From positions 310,001 to 374,000 of the forward strand of contig NZ_JAELXV010000005.1 in NCBI RefSeq assembly GCF_016427535.1: a DNA stretch of 64,000 bases. The letters run 5' to 3'. Both the position numbers and the translations under genes were made by a program. This stretch comes from Hymenobacter sp. BT559 (lineage in GTDB: Bacteria; Bacteroidota; Bacteroidia; Cytophagales; Hymenobacteraceae). Each line of letters opens with the position of its first letter. Within the stretch, counting starts at the first letter, position 1. Below the pieces are notes generated by a model. That model did not search any database, was not told the DNA's origin, and saw only the letters and a list, made by a program, of their open reading frames with translations. Shown piece by piece: positions 33,714 to 42,289 of the stretch.

Positions 33714-36167
33714 ATGCTTTTTTCTAAACATGTAGCGGCTGCGCTACTGCTGGCCACTAGCCTGCCCGCCGCCGCCCAAACCCGCCAGGAAACGCTGCTT
33801 ACCAGCGGCTGGAAATTTACTAAAGGTGACCAGCCCAACGGGGCCAAGCCCGAGTTTAACGATGCCAAGTGGCAGGCCGTGCGCATTCCGCACGACTGGG
33901 CCATTACGGGCCCTTTCGATGGCCGCAACGACCAGCAAGTGGTTAAAATAGAGCAGAATGGCGAGAAAGAAGCCACGCTGAAATCGGGCCGCACGGGCGG
34001 CCTGCCGTTCATCGGGGTGGGCTGGTATCGGCGCCAGCTGAATGTACCCGCCCTAGGTAAGGATGGCCGAGCGGTGCTGCTGTTTGATGGCGCCATGAGC
34101 AACGCTCGCGTGTATATCAATGGGAAGGAAGTGATGTTTTGGCCCTACGGCTACAACTCGTTTTCGGTAGATATCACGCCGCACCTGAACGCTAAAGGCT
34201 CCAATACGCTGGCCGTGCGCCTCGAAAACCAGACCGAAGCGTCGCGCTGGTACCCAGGGGCGGGCCTGTACCGCAACGTGCACCTCATCACCACGCCGGG
34301 CGCGCACGTGCCGGTGTGGGGCACTTACCTCACCACGCCCGAGGTATCGGCGGCCTCGGCCACCGTCAAGCTCAAAACCAAGGTGGAAGTACCCGCCGGC
34401 ACGCCCGGCCTCATCCTGTACACCGCCCTGCTCGACGCCAAAGGCCAGATGGTAGCACAGGCCAGCACGCCCGTAACGGTGGGCCAGGAAACCGAGCAAA
34501 CGTTCACAGTAACGTCACCCAAGCTGTGGTCGCCAGAAACGCCGACTATGTACACCGCTGCTTCGAGGCTGATGATGGGCAAGGTGATACAAGACAAGTA
34601 CGAGACGCCGTTCGGCATTCGCACGTTTAAGTTTGAGAAGGAAAAAGGCTTCTCGCTAAATGGCCAGCCGCGCAAGTTTAAGGGCGTGTGCAACCACCAC
34701 GACCTAGGGCCGCTGGGCACGGCCATCAACGTGGCGGCGCTGCGTCACCAGCTGACTATCCTCAAGGACATGGGCTGCGATGCCATTCGCACTTCGCACA
34801 ACATGCCCGCGCCCGAGCTGATGACGCTCTGCGATGAGATGGGCTTTATGGTGATGGTGGAGTCGTTTGACGAGTGGAAGACGCCGAAGGTGAAGAACGG
34901 CTACAGCCAGTACTTCGACCAGTGGGTAGAGAAGGACCTGGTGAACATGGTGCACCGCGACCGCAACCACCCCTCGGCCATTATGTGGAGCATTGGCAAC
35001 GAGGTACCCGACCAAAGCAACCCCAACGGCCCGGCCATTGCGAAGCGCCTGCAAGACATTGTGCACCGCGAAGACCCTACCCGCCCCGTGACCATGGGCA
35101 TGGACCGCTACGCCGACGACTTAAAGTACGGCATCGCGGCCGTGCTCGACATTCCGGGCTTCAACTACAAGCCCCATTGGTACGCCGATGCGCATAGCAA
35201 ATTGCCGCAGGGCTTCCTCCTAGGTTCCGAAACGGCCTCTACGGTGAGCTCGCGCGGGGTGTACAAGTTTCCGGCTGTGCTAGGCAAGGAAATGCGCTAC
35301 CCCGATAATCAGTCGTCGAGCTATGACCTCGAATACTGCCCCTGGTCGCAGATTCCGGATATTGAGTTTGCGGCCCAGGACGACCTGCCGTACGCGATGG
35401 GCGAGTTTGTGTGGACGGGCTTCGACTACCTCGGCGAGCCCACGCCTTATGATGAAAAGTGGCCGTCGCACAGCTCGTACTTCGGCATTATTGACCTAGC
35501 CAGCCAACCCAAAGACCGGTACTACCTCTATCGCGCCCGCTGGAACCCCGCTCAGCCCACCGTGCACCTGCTGCCGCACTGGACCTGGCCCGGCCGCGAA
35601 GGCAAAGTAACACCCGTGTTCTGCTACACTAATGGTGCGTCGGCCGAGCTCTTCGTAAACGGCAAAAGCCAGGGTCGCCAAACCAAAGCCGGCCCAGGCG
35701 CCACCGACCCGCAAACCCGTTACCGCTTGCAGTGGAAAGATGTAGTGTACCAGCCCGGTAGCATCAAGGTAGTGGCCTACGACGCCCAGGGCAAAACCAT
35801 TGGTACGGAGGAAATTCGTACGGCCGGCGCGCCCCACCACATCAAGCTGGTAACCGACCGCCAGAAGCTTACTGCCGACGGCCAGGACCTGGCCTACATC
35901 ACCGCCCGCGTCGAAGATGCGCAGGGTAACCTCTGCCCCGACGCCACCAACGAGCTCCGCTTCGCGGTGAGCGGCGCGGGCACGTTCCGCGCCGTCGGCA
36001 ACGGCGACGCCACCAACCTAGAGGCTTTCCAGAAGCCCCAGATGCACGCCTTCCAAGGGCAGCTCGTGGCGATAGTACAGGCCGGTGAAAAGGCCGGCGC
36101 GGTGCAGGTGAATGCTTCGGCAGCAGGGCTGAAGGACGGCACGTTGCAGTTGGCGACGGGGAAGTAA
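33714..36167 (+). CDS. Secreted GH2-family glycosidase (beta-galactosidase-like)
   Basis: 817 residues from ATG 33714, opening a signal peptide (MLFSKHVAAALLLATSLPAA, cleavage at AQ). Domain order: jelly-roll sugar-binding domain (DWAITGPFDGRND ... GWYRRQLNVP), immunoglobulin-like domain, TIM barrel (FKGVCNHHDLGPLG ... IRTSHNMP), then C-terminal Ig-like domains (DUF4982 type). The acid/base Glu is in WSIGNEVPD and the nucleophile in LLGSETAS. GH2 covers beta-galactosidases, mannosidases and glucuronidases; the NEVP and SETAS forms fit the beta-galactosidase-like group. Predicted periplasmic or surface location. No SusCD genes are adjacent. A terminator follows. Confidence 0.92.
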   Translation: MLFSKHVAAALLLATSLPAAAQTRQETLLTSGWKFTKGDQPNGAKPEFNDAKWQAVRIPHDWAITGPFDGRNDQQVVKIEQNGEKEATLKSGRTGGLPFIGVGWYRRQLNVPALGKDGRAVLLFDGAMSNARVYINGKEVMFWPYGYNSFSVDITPHLNAKGSNTLAVRLENQTEASRWYPGAGLYRNVHLITTPGAHVPVWGTYLTTPEVSAASATVKLKTKVEVPAGTPGLILYTALLDAKGQMVAQASTPVTVGQETEQTFTVTSPKLWSPETPTMYTAASRLMMGKVIQDKYETPFGIRTFKFEKEKGFSLNGQPRKFKGVCNHHDLGPLGTAINVAALRHQLTILKDMGCDAIRTSHNMPAPELMTLCDEMGFMVMVESFDEWKTPKVKNGYSQYFDQWVEKDLVNMVHRDRNHPSAIMWSIGNEVPDQSNPNGPAIAKRLQDIVHREDPTRPVTMGMDRYADDLKYGIAAVLDIPGFNYKPHWYADAHSKLPQGFLLGSETASTVSSRGVYKFPAVLGKEMRYPDNQSSSYDLEYCPWSQIPDIEFAAQDDLPYAMGEFVWTGFDYLGEPTPYDEKWPSHSSYFGIIDLASQPKDRYYLYRARWNPAQPTVHLLPHWTWPGREGKVTPVFCYTNGASAELFVNGKSQGRQTKAGPGATDPQTRYRLQWKDVVYQPGSIKVVAYDAQGKTIGTEEIRTAGAPHHIKLVTDRQKLTADGQDLAYITARVEDAQGNLCPDATNELRFAVSGAGTFRAVGNGDATNLEAFQKPQMHAFQGQLVAIVQAGEKAGAVQVNASAAGLKDGTLQLATGK

Positions 36168-36180
36168 ACCTCACGCGGGG

Positions 36181-36390
36181 CACCTCACCCCACCCCCGGC
36201 TCGCTTAATGCGCGAAGCCTGGGGAGATGGGGAGCTTGACGACAGTTTCTGAACAATAGAAAAGGGCTCTCAGCACTGCTGCGAGCCCTTTTTGGTGTAC
36301 CTAATAGAATAATGATAGAAGCGCGATTGAGTGCGTTCGGCTCCTCTTCTCCCCAAGGTTTCGCGCATCAAGCGAACCGAGGGGCGAGGT
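36181..36390. repeat. Imperfect inverted repeat of about 50 bp around the GH2 terminator
   Basis: Arms of about 55 and 52 bases (36181-36235 and 36339-36390) pair with a few mismatches and small indels; shared pieces include TTCGCGCAT.AAGCGA.CCG. The intervening 100 bases hold the GH2 terminator. Confidence 0.75.
36260..36293 (+). terminator. Terminator of the GH2 gene
   Basis: A 10-bp stem AAAAGGGCTC/GAGCCCTTTT (36260-36269 with 36283-36292) followed by T-rich sequence. Confidence 0.85.
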
Positions 36391-36402
36391 AACCATATCA
36401 GG

Positions 36403-38301
36403 TCAGTGCCTCTGGTTCGCCAGATTGCCGCAGCGCAGCCAGTTTTCCCACTTCTTGCGCTTGGGCGCGATGTGGCCCTTCAAATACTTCTCCATCACGA
36501 GCGCGGCGCAGGGCGCGGCCGACAGCCCGCCAAAGCCCGCATTCTCGATGTAAACCGCCACCACAATCCTAGGCTTAGTGGCCGGAGCGAAGCCCGCGAA
36601 GGTGGCGTGGTCGTCGCCCTCGTCGTTTTGGACGGTGCCGGTTTTGCCAGCTACCGTAATGCCAACATCGGCGAGGCTGGCTAGCTCGGCGGTGCCGCCA
36701 GGCTGCATGGCGGCCACCATGCCGGGCACGAGGGCCGCGATGTTGGCGCTATCGACCAGCGTGCGGTGCTTTTCGAGGAAGCGCGGCAACGGCTTGCCAG
36801 TGCGGCCGATAGCTTTCACAAAGTGCGGCGTGATGTACCACCCTCGATTGGCAATAATAGCTTGCACATTAGCCATTTGCAAACCTGTTAGATTGATTTC
36901 GCCCTGCCCGATGCTGAGCGAGTAGATGGATTTAAACGTCCAGTTCTTGGTGCGGCGCGCTTTGTCGTAATACGCCGGCGTGGGCAAAAAGCCGGGCTGC
37001 TCGCGGGCAATGTCCACGCCCAGCAGCGTGTCGAGGCCAAACGAGCGCACGTAGCGCCGCCACGCGCCTAGGTTGGTGTGGCGGGCCGCTACGGTGTCGG
37101 CCAGCGTGGCGGCCGAGTCGGGGCGCGGCTCCACCACGGCGCGCAGCGTTTGGTAGAAATACGGATTGCAGCTGTATTTGAGGGCCAGCGTGAGGTTGCG
37201 GGCCTGCGGGTGCCGGTGCACGCAGTTGACGAGCGACTGGTCGCAGGGAAACGACGTGTTATTGGTAATGGCCCCGAGCTGCAAGGCCACAGCGGCATTC
37301 ACGAGCTTGAACACCGAGCCGGGCGGACTAGCGGCCACGGCGGGCCGGTTGAGCAGCGGTCGGTTTTCGCGGTCCTGAATCAGGGCGCGGCGCTCGGGGT
37401 TGCGGCCGGGCGCCGTGAGCACGGCGGGGTCGTAGGCGGGGGCCGACACGCAAGCCAGGATTTCGCCGGTGCTGGGCTCCAGAGCCACGATGTAGCCGCG
37501 GCGCTCGCCTAGCAGGCGCTCGGCATAGGCTTGCAGCTTGGCGTCGAGGCTGAGGTGCAAGTCTTGCCCGGCTTGGTAGATAGTATCGGCGGCCCAGCGG
37601 CCGTGCACGCGGCCGTGGCCATCGGTGCGCGGGTGGTAGGCGCCCCGGTGGCCGGTTAGCAGGGCGTTGTAGTAGCCCTCGATGCCGGGGTTGCGCAGGC
37701 GGTAGTAGCGGCCACGCTCCAGCTTTTGGGCCAGGTAGAGGAAGGGCGCGGCATTGGCCGGCTGGTAGCCCAGCACCGGCGCGGCGGCCTGCGTGAGGTA
37801 GGTGCGCTCGCGGCGGCGGCGCACCACCAGGCCCGGCCACTCGGCGGCGTGGTGGCGCAGGCTAGCGGCTTCGGGCTGCGTAAGGGTCAGTTCGATGGGC
37901 CAGCGTTGCACCCTAGGTGGGGCGGGCTTGGGCTTGGCCGTATCAGGCGGCAGATTGCCCAGCGAATCGGGCACCAGCTCGGGGCGGCGGGGGGGAGGGC
38001 CTGCCGGCAGCCGCGCCGCAAATACCCGTGCCTGCAACGCACCCTCGGGCCAGCCCATAAGCTGGTTAAACGCCACGGTGTCAAATTCGGCCAGCTTGGG
38101 CAGCGTGAGCGTGTAGTGCGCCCGCGTGGCCACCAGCGACTCGCCGTGGCGGTCGAGCAACTGGCCCCGAATGGGCTCGTACACCTCGCGGCACTCGTAG
38201 TATTCTTCGGCTGGGGATGAGGCGGTTGGGCCCGAGCACGCGGCCAGGCCGCCTAGGGTAGTTAGTAGCGCAGAAGCAGTCAGTAAGCGGGTGGGAACCA
38301 T
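36403..38301 (-). CDS. PBP2-like peptidoglycan transpeptidase with a lipoprotein signal
   Basis: 632 residues. The penicillin-binding module is complete: SxxK as SPPGSVFK (Ser329, Lys332), SxN as YSCN (Ser377, Asn379) and KTG as AGKTGT. An N-terminal dimerisation domain with REVYEPIRGQLLDRHG is typical of class B PBPs of the PBP2/MrdA type, which cross-link wall peptides during elongation. The usual single transmembrane anchor is replaced by MVPTRLLTASALLTTLGGLAAC with a lipobox at Cys22, so the protein appears to be lipid-anchored. It is not next to mreBCD or rodA, so it may be a second, specialised PBP2. It diverges from the methyltransferase at 38335 (33 bp apart). Confidence 0.88.
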   Translation of the reverse strand: MVPTRLLTASALLTTLGGLAACSGPTASSPAEEYYECREVYEPIRGQLLDRHGESLVATRAHYTLTLPKLAEFDTVAFNQLMGWPEGALQARVFAARLPAGPPPRRPELVPDSLGNLPPDTAKPKPAPPRVQRWPIELTLTQPEAASLRHHAAEWPGLVVRRRRERTYLTQAAAPVLGYQPANAAPFLYLAQKLERGRYYRLRNPGIEGYYNALLTGHRGAYHPRTDGHGRVHGRWAADTIYQAGQDLHLSLDAKLQAYAERLLGERRGYIVALEPSTGEILACVSAPAYDPAVLTAPGRNPERRALIQDRENRPLLNRPAVAASPPGSVFKLVNAAVALQLGAITNNTSFPCDQSLVNCVHRHPQARNLTLALKYSCNPYFYQTLRAVVEPRPDSAATLADTVAARHTNLGAWRRYVRSFGLDTLLGVDIAREQPGFLPTPAYYDKARRTKNWTFKSIYSLSIGQGEINLTGLQMANVQAIIANRGWYITPHFVKAIGRTGKPLPRFLEKHRTLVDSANIAALVPGMVAAMQPGGTAELASLADVGITVAGKTGTVQNDEGDDHATFAGFAPATKPRIVVAVYIENAGFGGLSAAPCAALVMEKYLKGHIAPKRKKWENWLRCGNLANQRH

Positions 38302-38334
38302 CAGGTAAAGTTACTGCGGGCGTACTTTTGCGTT

Positions 38335-39219
38335 GTGTACGACTTTCTCACCACCTCGCCCTGGCCTGACTACGAGCTGCTCGACAGCGGTAATTTTCAA
38401 AAGCTCGAACGTTTCGGCAAGTACGTGCTAGCCCGCCCCGAGCCGCAGGCCATCTGGGATACGGCCCTGCCCGCCAGCGAGTGGCAGCGCGCCGATGCCA
38501 CCTTCGCCCGCGCCCCCGGTAGCACTGAAAAAGGCCAGTGGAATCTCAAAAAAGGCATGCCCGAGCAATGGGTTATCGGCTACGAACGGCCCGATGGCCT
38601 GAAGCTGCGCTTCCGCCTGGGTTTGTCGTCGTTCAAGCACGTGGGGCTGTTTCCGGAGCAAGACACCAACTGGCAATTTATTTATAACCAGACTCGTAAG
38701 CGCCAGGCCAAGCTGCCTAGGGTGCTCAATTTATTTGCTTACACCGGCGCAGCCACCCTGGCCGCCCGCGCCGCTGGGGCCGACGTCACGCACCTCGACT
38801 CGGTGAAGCAAGTTAACTTCTGGGCCCGCGACAATATGGAAGCCAGCGGCCTCGACGGCGTGCGTTGGCTGGTCGAAGACGCCATGAAATACGTGCGCCG
38901 CGAGGTGAAGCGTGGCAGCAAGTACCAAGGTCTCATCCTAGACCCGCCCGCCTACGGCCGTGGCCCCAATGGCGAGAAGTGGCAACTCGAAGACGAACTC
39001 AACGAGATGCTCAAGCTCAGCCAGCAGCTACTCGACCCAGAGGACCATTTCCTGGTGATAAACCTGTACTCGCTAGGCTTTTCGGGGCTGATACTAGATA
39101 ATTTGACCAAGGCCATTTTCCCAGGCAAGAAAGCTGTGCGGGAGCTAGGCGAAATCTACCTGCAAGACGCGAATAAGCGCAAGCTGCCCCTAGGTACCTT
39201 CTGCCGCTTCGCTACGTAG
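38335..39219 (+). CDS. Class I SAM-dependent methyltransferase (RlmI/RlmK-like)
   Basis: 294 residues from GTG 38335; no ATG lies in frame upstream before the divergent PBP gene. The Rossmann SAM-binding site is NLFAYTGAATLAARAAGA with the acidic residue in VTHLDSVKQ. The catalytic motif is LDPPAYGRGP, followed by FLVINLYSLGFS. This pattern fits the RlmI/RlmK group of rRNA cytosine-5 and related methyltransferases, although the N-terminal PUA domain of RlmI is absent, so the substrate may differ. The PBP2-like gene diverges 33 bp upstream. Confidence 0.87.
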   Translation: MYDFLTTSPWPDYELLDSGNFQKLERFGKYVLARPEPQAIWDTALPASEWQRADATFARAPGSTEKGQWNLKKGMPEQWVIGYERPDGLKLRFRLGLSSFKHVGLFPEQDTNWQFIYNQTRKRQAKLPRVLNLFAYTGAATLAARAAGADVTHLDSVKQVNFWARDNMEASGLDGVRWLVEDAMKYVRREVKRGSKYQGLILDPPAYGRGPNGEKWQLEDELNEMLKLSQQLLDPEDHFLVINLYSLGFSGLILDNLTKAIFPGKKAVRELGEIYLQDANKRKLPLGTFCRFAT

Positions 39220-39223
39220 CGGC

Positions 39224-39604
39224 TCAGTGGCAAACGGGTTTATTTAGCCACCGCTGAAAGGCTAGCCCGCCCAGGGCATAGGCCACCACGTCGAGCGGGT
39301 CGGCGGTAGTCTGAGCCGACCACAGCGGCAGCAGGCCCTCAAACCAAACCGATACGGCCAGCCAGGCGGCCAGCACCCACGAGCCCGGCAGCGTGCCCGT
39401 GCGGCAAATCAGCGCCCGGTGCAGCGCCAGCGCCGCGCTCAGCATAAGGGGCAGGCATAGCAAATCGCCGAGGTAGGCCCCCAGCAGCCCGGACAGGGGC
39501 CAGTGCAGCCAGCGCCGGGCCAGTTGCCCGCTGCCATACGCCAGCGCGGCGCCCACCACCAGCGGATGGCGCAGCCCTGCTAACGGGTGGGCACTACGAG
39601 GCAA
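39224..39604 (-). CDS. Small inner-membrane protein, function unknown
   Basis: 126 residues with about four hydrophobic segments (LVVGAALAYGSG, GLLGAYLGDLLCLPLMLSAAL, SWVLAAWLAVSVWFEG, and a shorter one near the C-terminus after DPLDVVAYALGG). The DPLDVVAYALGG motif recalls small Bacteroidota proteins sometimes annotated as citrate-related transporters, but I would not assign transport. It overlaps the upstream zinc-ribbon gene by 11 bp, so the two are cotranslated. Confidence 0.75.
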   Translation of the reverse strand: MPRSAHPLAGLRHPLVVGAALAYGSGQLARRWLHWPLSGLLGAYLGDLLCLPLMLSAALALHRALICRTGTLPGSWVLAAWLAVSVWFEGLLPLWSAQTTADPLDVVAYALGGLAFQRWLNKPVCH

Positions 39605-39896
39605 TGGCAGTGACTAGCCAGATGAAAAAGCCCATGAGGGCAATGAACAGCAGCTGCCCACCGCGCACCATGGTCTTCCAAAAGCGCGTGAAGCCTTTGT
39701 CCTCCGGCCCAACTTCGAGCAGACGAATGGTCGGCTTCTGCTGCGCAGCGGCTGCTTGCTCCTGGGCGCGGCTATGGCCCTGTGGGTCGAGCAGTTGGCC
39801 GCAGTGCTCGCACCGGTCGGTGGGTTGCAGCCGCCAGCTCGACCATTGCTGGCAATGGGGGCATTTTTTGGTAGAAACCAGTTCTTCGTCGGGCAT
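39594..39896 (-). CDS. Zinc-ribbon protein with C-terminal transmembrane helix
   Basis: 100 residues. An N-terminal four-Cys zinc ribbon (CPHC at about 12-15 and CEHC at about 29-32) is followed by an Ala/Gln-rich linker and a single C-terminal membrane helix (LLFIALMGFFIWLVTAIA), so it is probably tail-anchored in the inner membrane with the ribbon in the cytoplasm. Function unknown. Its 3' end overlaps the next small membrane gene by 11 bp, suggesting a functional pair. Confidence 0.8.
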   Translation of the reverse strand: MPDEELVSTKKCPHCQQWSSWRLQPTDRCEHCGQLLDPQGHSRAQEQAAAAQQKPTIRLLEVGPEDKGFTRFWKTMVRGGQLLFIALMGFFIWLVTAIAS

Positions 39897-40002
39897 GCTT
39901 TGGGGTTTACGCGGGTAGCCGCCTACCCTTATCCGCGGGCGCCGCTCTTATCTTGCGGCCTACGGCTAAATTATACCACGTATTCCAATTTCGCTTTTTT
40001 AG

Positions 40003-40956
40003 ATGCATCAGCAAGTATCGCAGCACCGCCGCCTGGCCCTTATTGATATGGGTACCAACACCTTCCACCTACTTATTGTGGAAGACCAGCCTGGCCAGCC
40101 GCCGCACACGCTGCTACGCACCAAGGTGGGCGTGCGCCTGGGCGAAGGCGGCATCAGCCACGGTGAAATAGCGCCCGCGCCCTACGCCCGCGCCCTCCAA
40201 ACGCTGCGCGGCTTCAAGGAAGAAATGGAATTGCACCAGGTAACGGAGGTGCGCGCCACGGCCACCAGCGCCATGCGCGTCTCGCGCAACGGCCCCGACC
40301 TAGTGCGCGACATCCTGGACCAAACTGGTATTCAGGTAGAGGTAATCGGTGGCGAGCGCGAGGCCGAGCTCATTGCCAAAGGCATCCGGCAGGCAGTGGC
40401 CCTAGGTCCCGAAAAACACCTGCTGATGGACATAGGCGGCGGCTCGGTTGAGTTCATCATTGCCAATGAGGACACGATTTTCTGGAAGCAGAGCTTCGAG
40501 ATTGGCGCGCAGCGGCTGCTCGATAAGTTTTTCACCGAGCCCAGCGGCGTGTTTCCCCGCGAAAGCTTGCGCGCCCAAATCGCCTACCTGGCCGAGGTAC
40601 TGGCCCCACTCACGGCGGCTATTGCCGAGCACAAGCCGCTAGCCGGCCTCGTGGGCAGCAGCGGCAGCTTCGACACGCTTGCCGACCTCACGGTGGGCCG
40701 CGTGCGCAAGGAAGCCGAACTGCCGCCCAGCACCTGGCTGTCGGTATCCAACTTTGAGCAACACTTCGCCCAGCTGCTCACGCTAAACCATGACGAGCGT
40801 GTGGCCCTGCCCGGTATGTTCCCGATGCGGGCCGATATGCTAGTGGTAGCCAGCGTGATTGTGGAATACGTGTTGAAAACCTACGGTTTGATGCGCATTA
40901 CGACCTCGGCATTTGCCTTGAAGGAAGGGCTGCTGGCCGAGTTGCTAGGCAAGTAG
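40003..40956 (+). CDS. Exopolyphosphatase / guanosine pentaphosphatase family (Ppx/GppA)
   Basis: 317 residues. The actin-like ATPase fold shows the phosphate-1 motif LIDMGTNTFHLL, the Glu-containing VRATATSAMRVSRNG, and the phosphate-2 motif LLMDIGGGSVEFI, followed by SFEIGAQRLLDKF. It corresponds to the N-terminal two-domain form without the HD-like C-terminal extension, as in many short Ppx proteins. Members hydrolyse polyphosphate or pppGpp. It diverges from the zinc-ribbon gene pair and converges on the metallopeptidase, whose stop lies 20 bp away. Confidence 0.93.
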   Translation: MHQQVSQHRRLALIDMGTNTFHLLIVEDQPGQPPHTLLRTKVGVRLGEGGISHGEIAPAPYARALQTLRGFKEEMELHQVTEVRATATSAMRVSRNGPDLVRDILDQTGIQVEVIGGEREAELIAKGIRQAVALGPEKHLLMDIGGGSVEFIIANEDTIFWKQSFEIGAQRLLDKFFTEPSGVFPRESLRAQIAYLAEVLAPLTAAIAEHKPLAGLVGSSGSFDTLADLTVGRVRKEAELPPSTWLSVSNFEQHFAQLLTLNHDERVALPGMFPMRADMLVVASVIVEYVLKTYGLMRITTSAFALKEGLLAELLGK

Positions 40957-40976
40957 CTCGGACTACAAAGTCCCAG

Positions 40977-42059
40977 TTACTTTTTGCTTGAGGCCAGCCC
41001 TACCCTATCACCGGCCACTTTATGAATGAAGGCAAGCTTGCGCTGTACATCGGGGCTAATGATGAAGGGGTACGGGTCGGGCTGGCCCATACTGCGGTTG
41101 AGGCTGTTGAGCGCGAAAGTGAGCGGCAGCCACATGGCCATAATCTGACCGAAATCAGCTATTTGATAGGGGTCTTGAATGGCGGCGCGCAGGCCTTGCG
41201 CTGATAATTCTTCGAGGGGCTCAAGGCGCAGACCGTAGGCCGAGCCCGTTTGCAGTGTGTCGATGATGTGGAGGTAGTGGGCCCAGGTTTCAGCCCAGTC
41301 TTCCCAGGGGTGGCTGGTGGCGTAAGCGCTGATGAAGTGCTGCTGCCAGTCGGGCGGGGCGCCCTGGGCGTAGTGCCTTTTAAGGGCTTCGCCGTAGTCC
41401 TGGCGGTCGTCGCCAAAAATCTGCCGAAACTCCTTTAGGTGGGGCGAATTGGCGATAAGGCGGTCCCAGTAGTAATGGCCCACCTCGTGGCGGAAGTGAC
41501 CTAGTAGCGTGCGGTACAACTCGTGCATGGCCTGCCGGGCCTGCTCGCGCTCGATGGCATCGGCCTCCGCTATATTAATGGTTATAAGCCCGTTGTCGTG
41601 ACCCGTCATGACGCGCTGCTCGGGGCTTTCGTCGGCTTTGAAATCAAATTGCAAGCCTTCGTCAGGGTACACGCGCTTGCTCACCACGGGTAGGTGCAGG
41701 CACAGCAGGCTGTATACAAGGCGGTGCTTGGCCACTTCGATATTCTGCCAGCGTTGCAAGAAGCCGGGTTGCCCTAGGTCAGGAATGGTGCGATTGAGGT
41801 CGCAAGCTAGGCAGAAGGGCGTGGCGCTATCGGTAGGCACTAGCCAGTTGCAAGCGTCGTGCTGGTGGTTTTGGCAATAAGCGTATGTGCTGCTAGCTAG
41901 CTCGTTATAAGTGCGATAGGTGCGGCCGTCGGGCTCGGCTACCAGTGGGCGCAGCTGGAGCTGGGTAGATTCAAAACCCAGCGGGTAATGGCATTTTTCG
42001 CACTGGCTGTTTTCAAAATATACTACTTGCCCACAGTGGGTGCAGCTAAAGATTTTCAC
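40977..42059 (-). CDS. Zinc-binding metallopeptidase with N-terminal zinc ribbon
   Basis: 360 residues. Cys6, Cys9, Cys20 and Cys23 (CTHC and CEKC) form a zinc ribbon; a further CX2C pair lies at about 83-86. The peptidase core has HEVGH (residues 191-195) in GHFRHEVGHYYWDR, with a later WEDWAETWAHYLH that supplies likely third-ligand candidates. This arrangement corresponds to the putative zinc-binding metallopeptidase family often found with ATP-grasp and alpha-E genes. It is divergent from the ATP-grasp gene at 42290 with 230 bp between them. Functional coupling to that set is inference from the recurrent association I recall for the family. Confidence 0.88.
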   Translation of the reverse strand: MKIFSCTHCGQVVYFENSQCEKCHYPLGFESTQLQLRPLVAEPDGRTYRTYNELASSTYAYCQNHQHDACNWLVPTDSATPFCLACDLNRTIPDLGQPGFLQRWQNIEVAKHRLVYSLLCLHLPVVSKRVYPDEGLQFDFKADESPEQRVMTGHDNGLITINIAEADAIEREQARQAMHELYRTLLGHFRHEVGHYYWDRLIANSPHLKEFRQIFGDDRQDYGEALKRHYAQGAPPDWQQHFISAYATSHPWEDWAETWAHYLHIIDTLQTGSAYGLRLEPLEELSAQGLRAAIQDPYQIADFGQIMAMWLPLTFALNSLNRSMGQPDPYPFIISPDVQRKLAFIHKVAGDRVGLASSKK

Positions 42060-42289
42060 ACTGAATTTGGCTTGATATGGTGGCTATGAACGGACAAGCG
42101 GCGGGGAAGTTGAGTACCAAACAGCGGCAAACATTAGCATCGCCGTTTTTTAGATAGCTATGATTTCTTAAGGTGGTTTGCATACCACTCAGCTATAAAT
42201 TGAAATTTTACGTTGTTTATTTAGCCCCTAGGGTCTTTAAAATAGCATTTTCAATCTGAAAGCACCCCTGAATCTATACTACCTACGCC

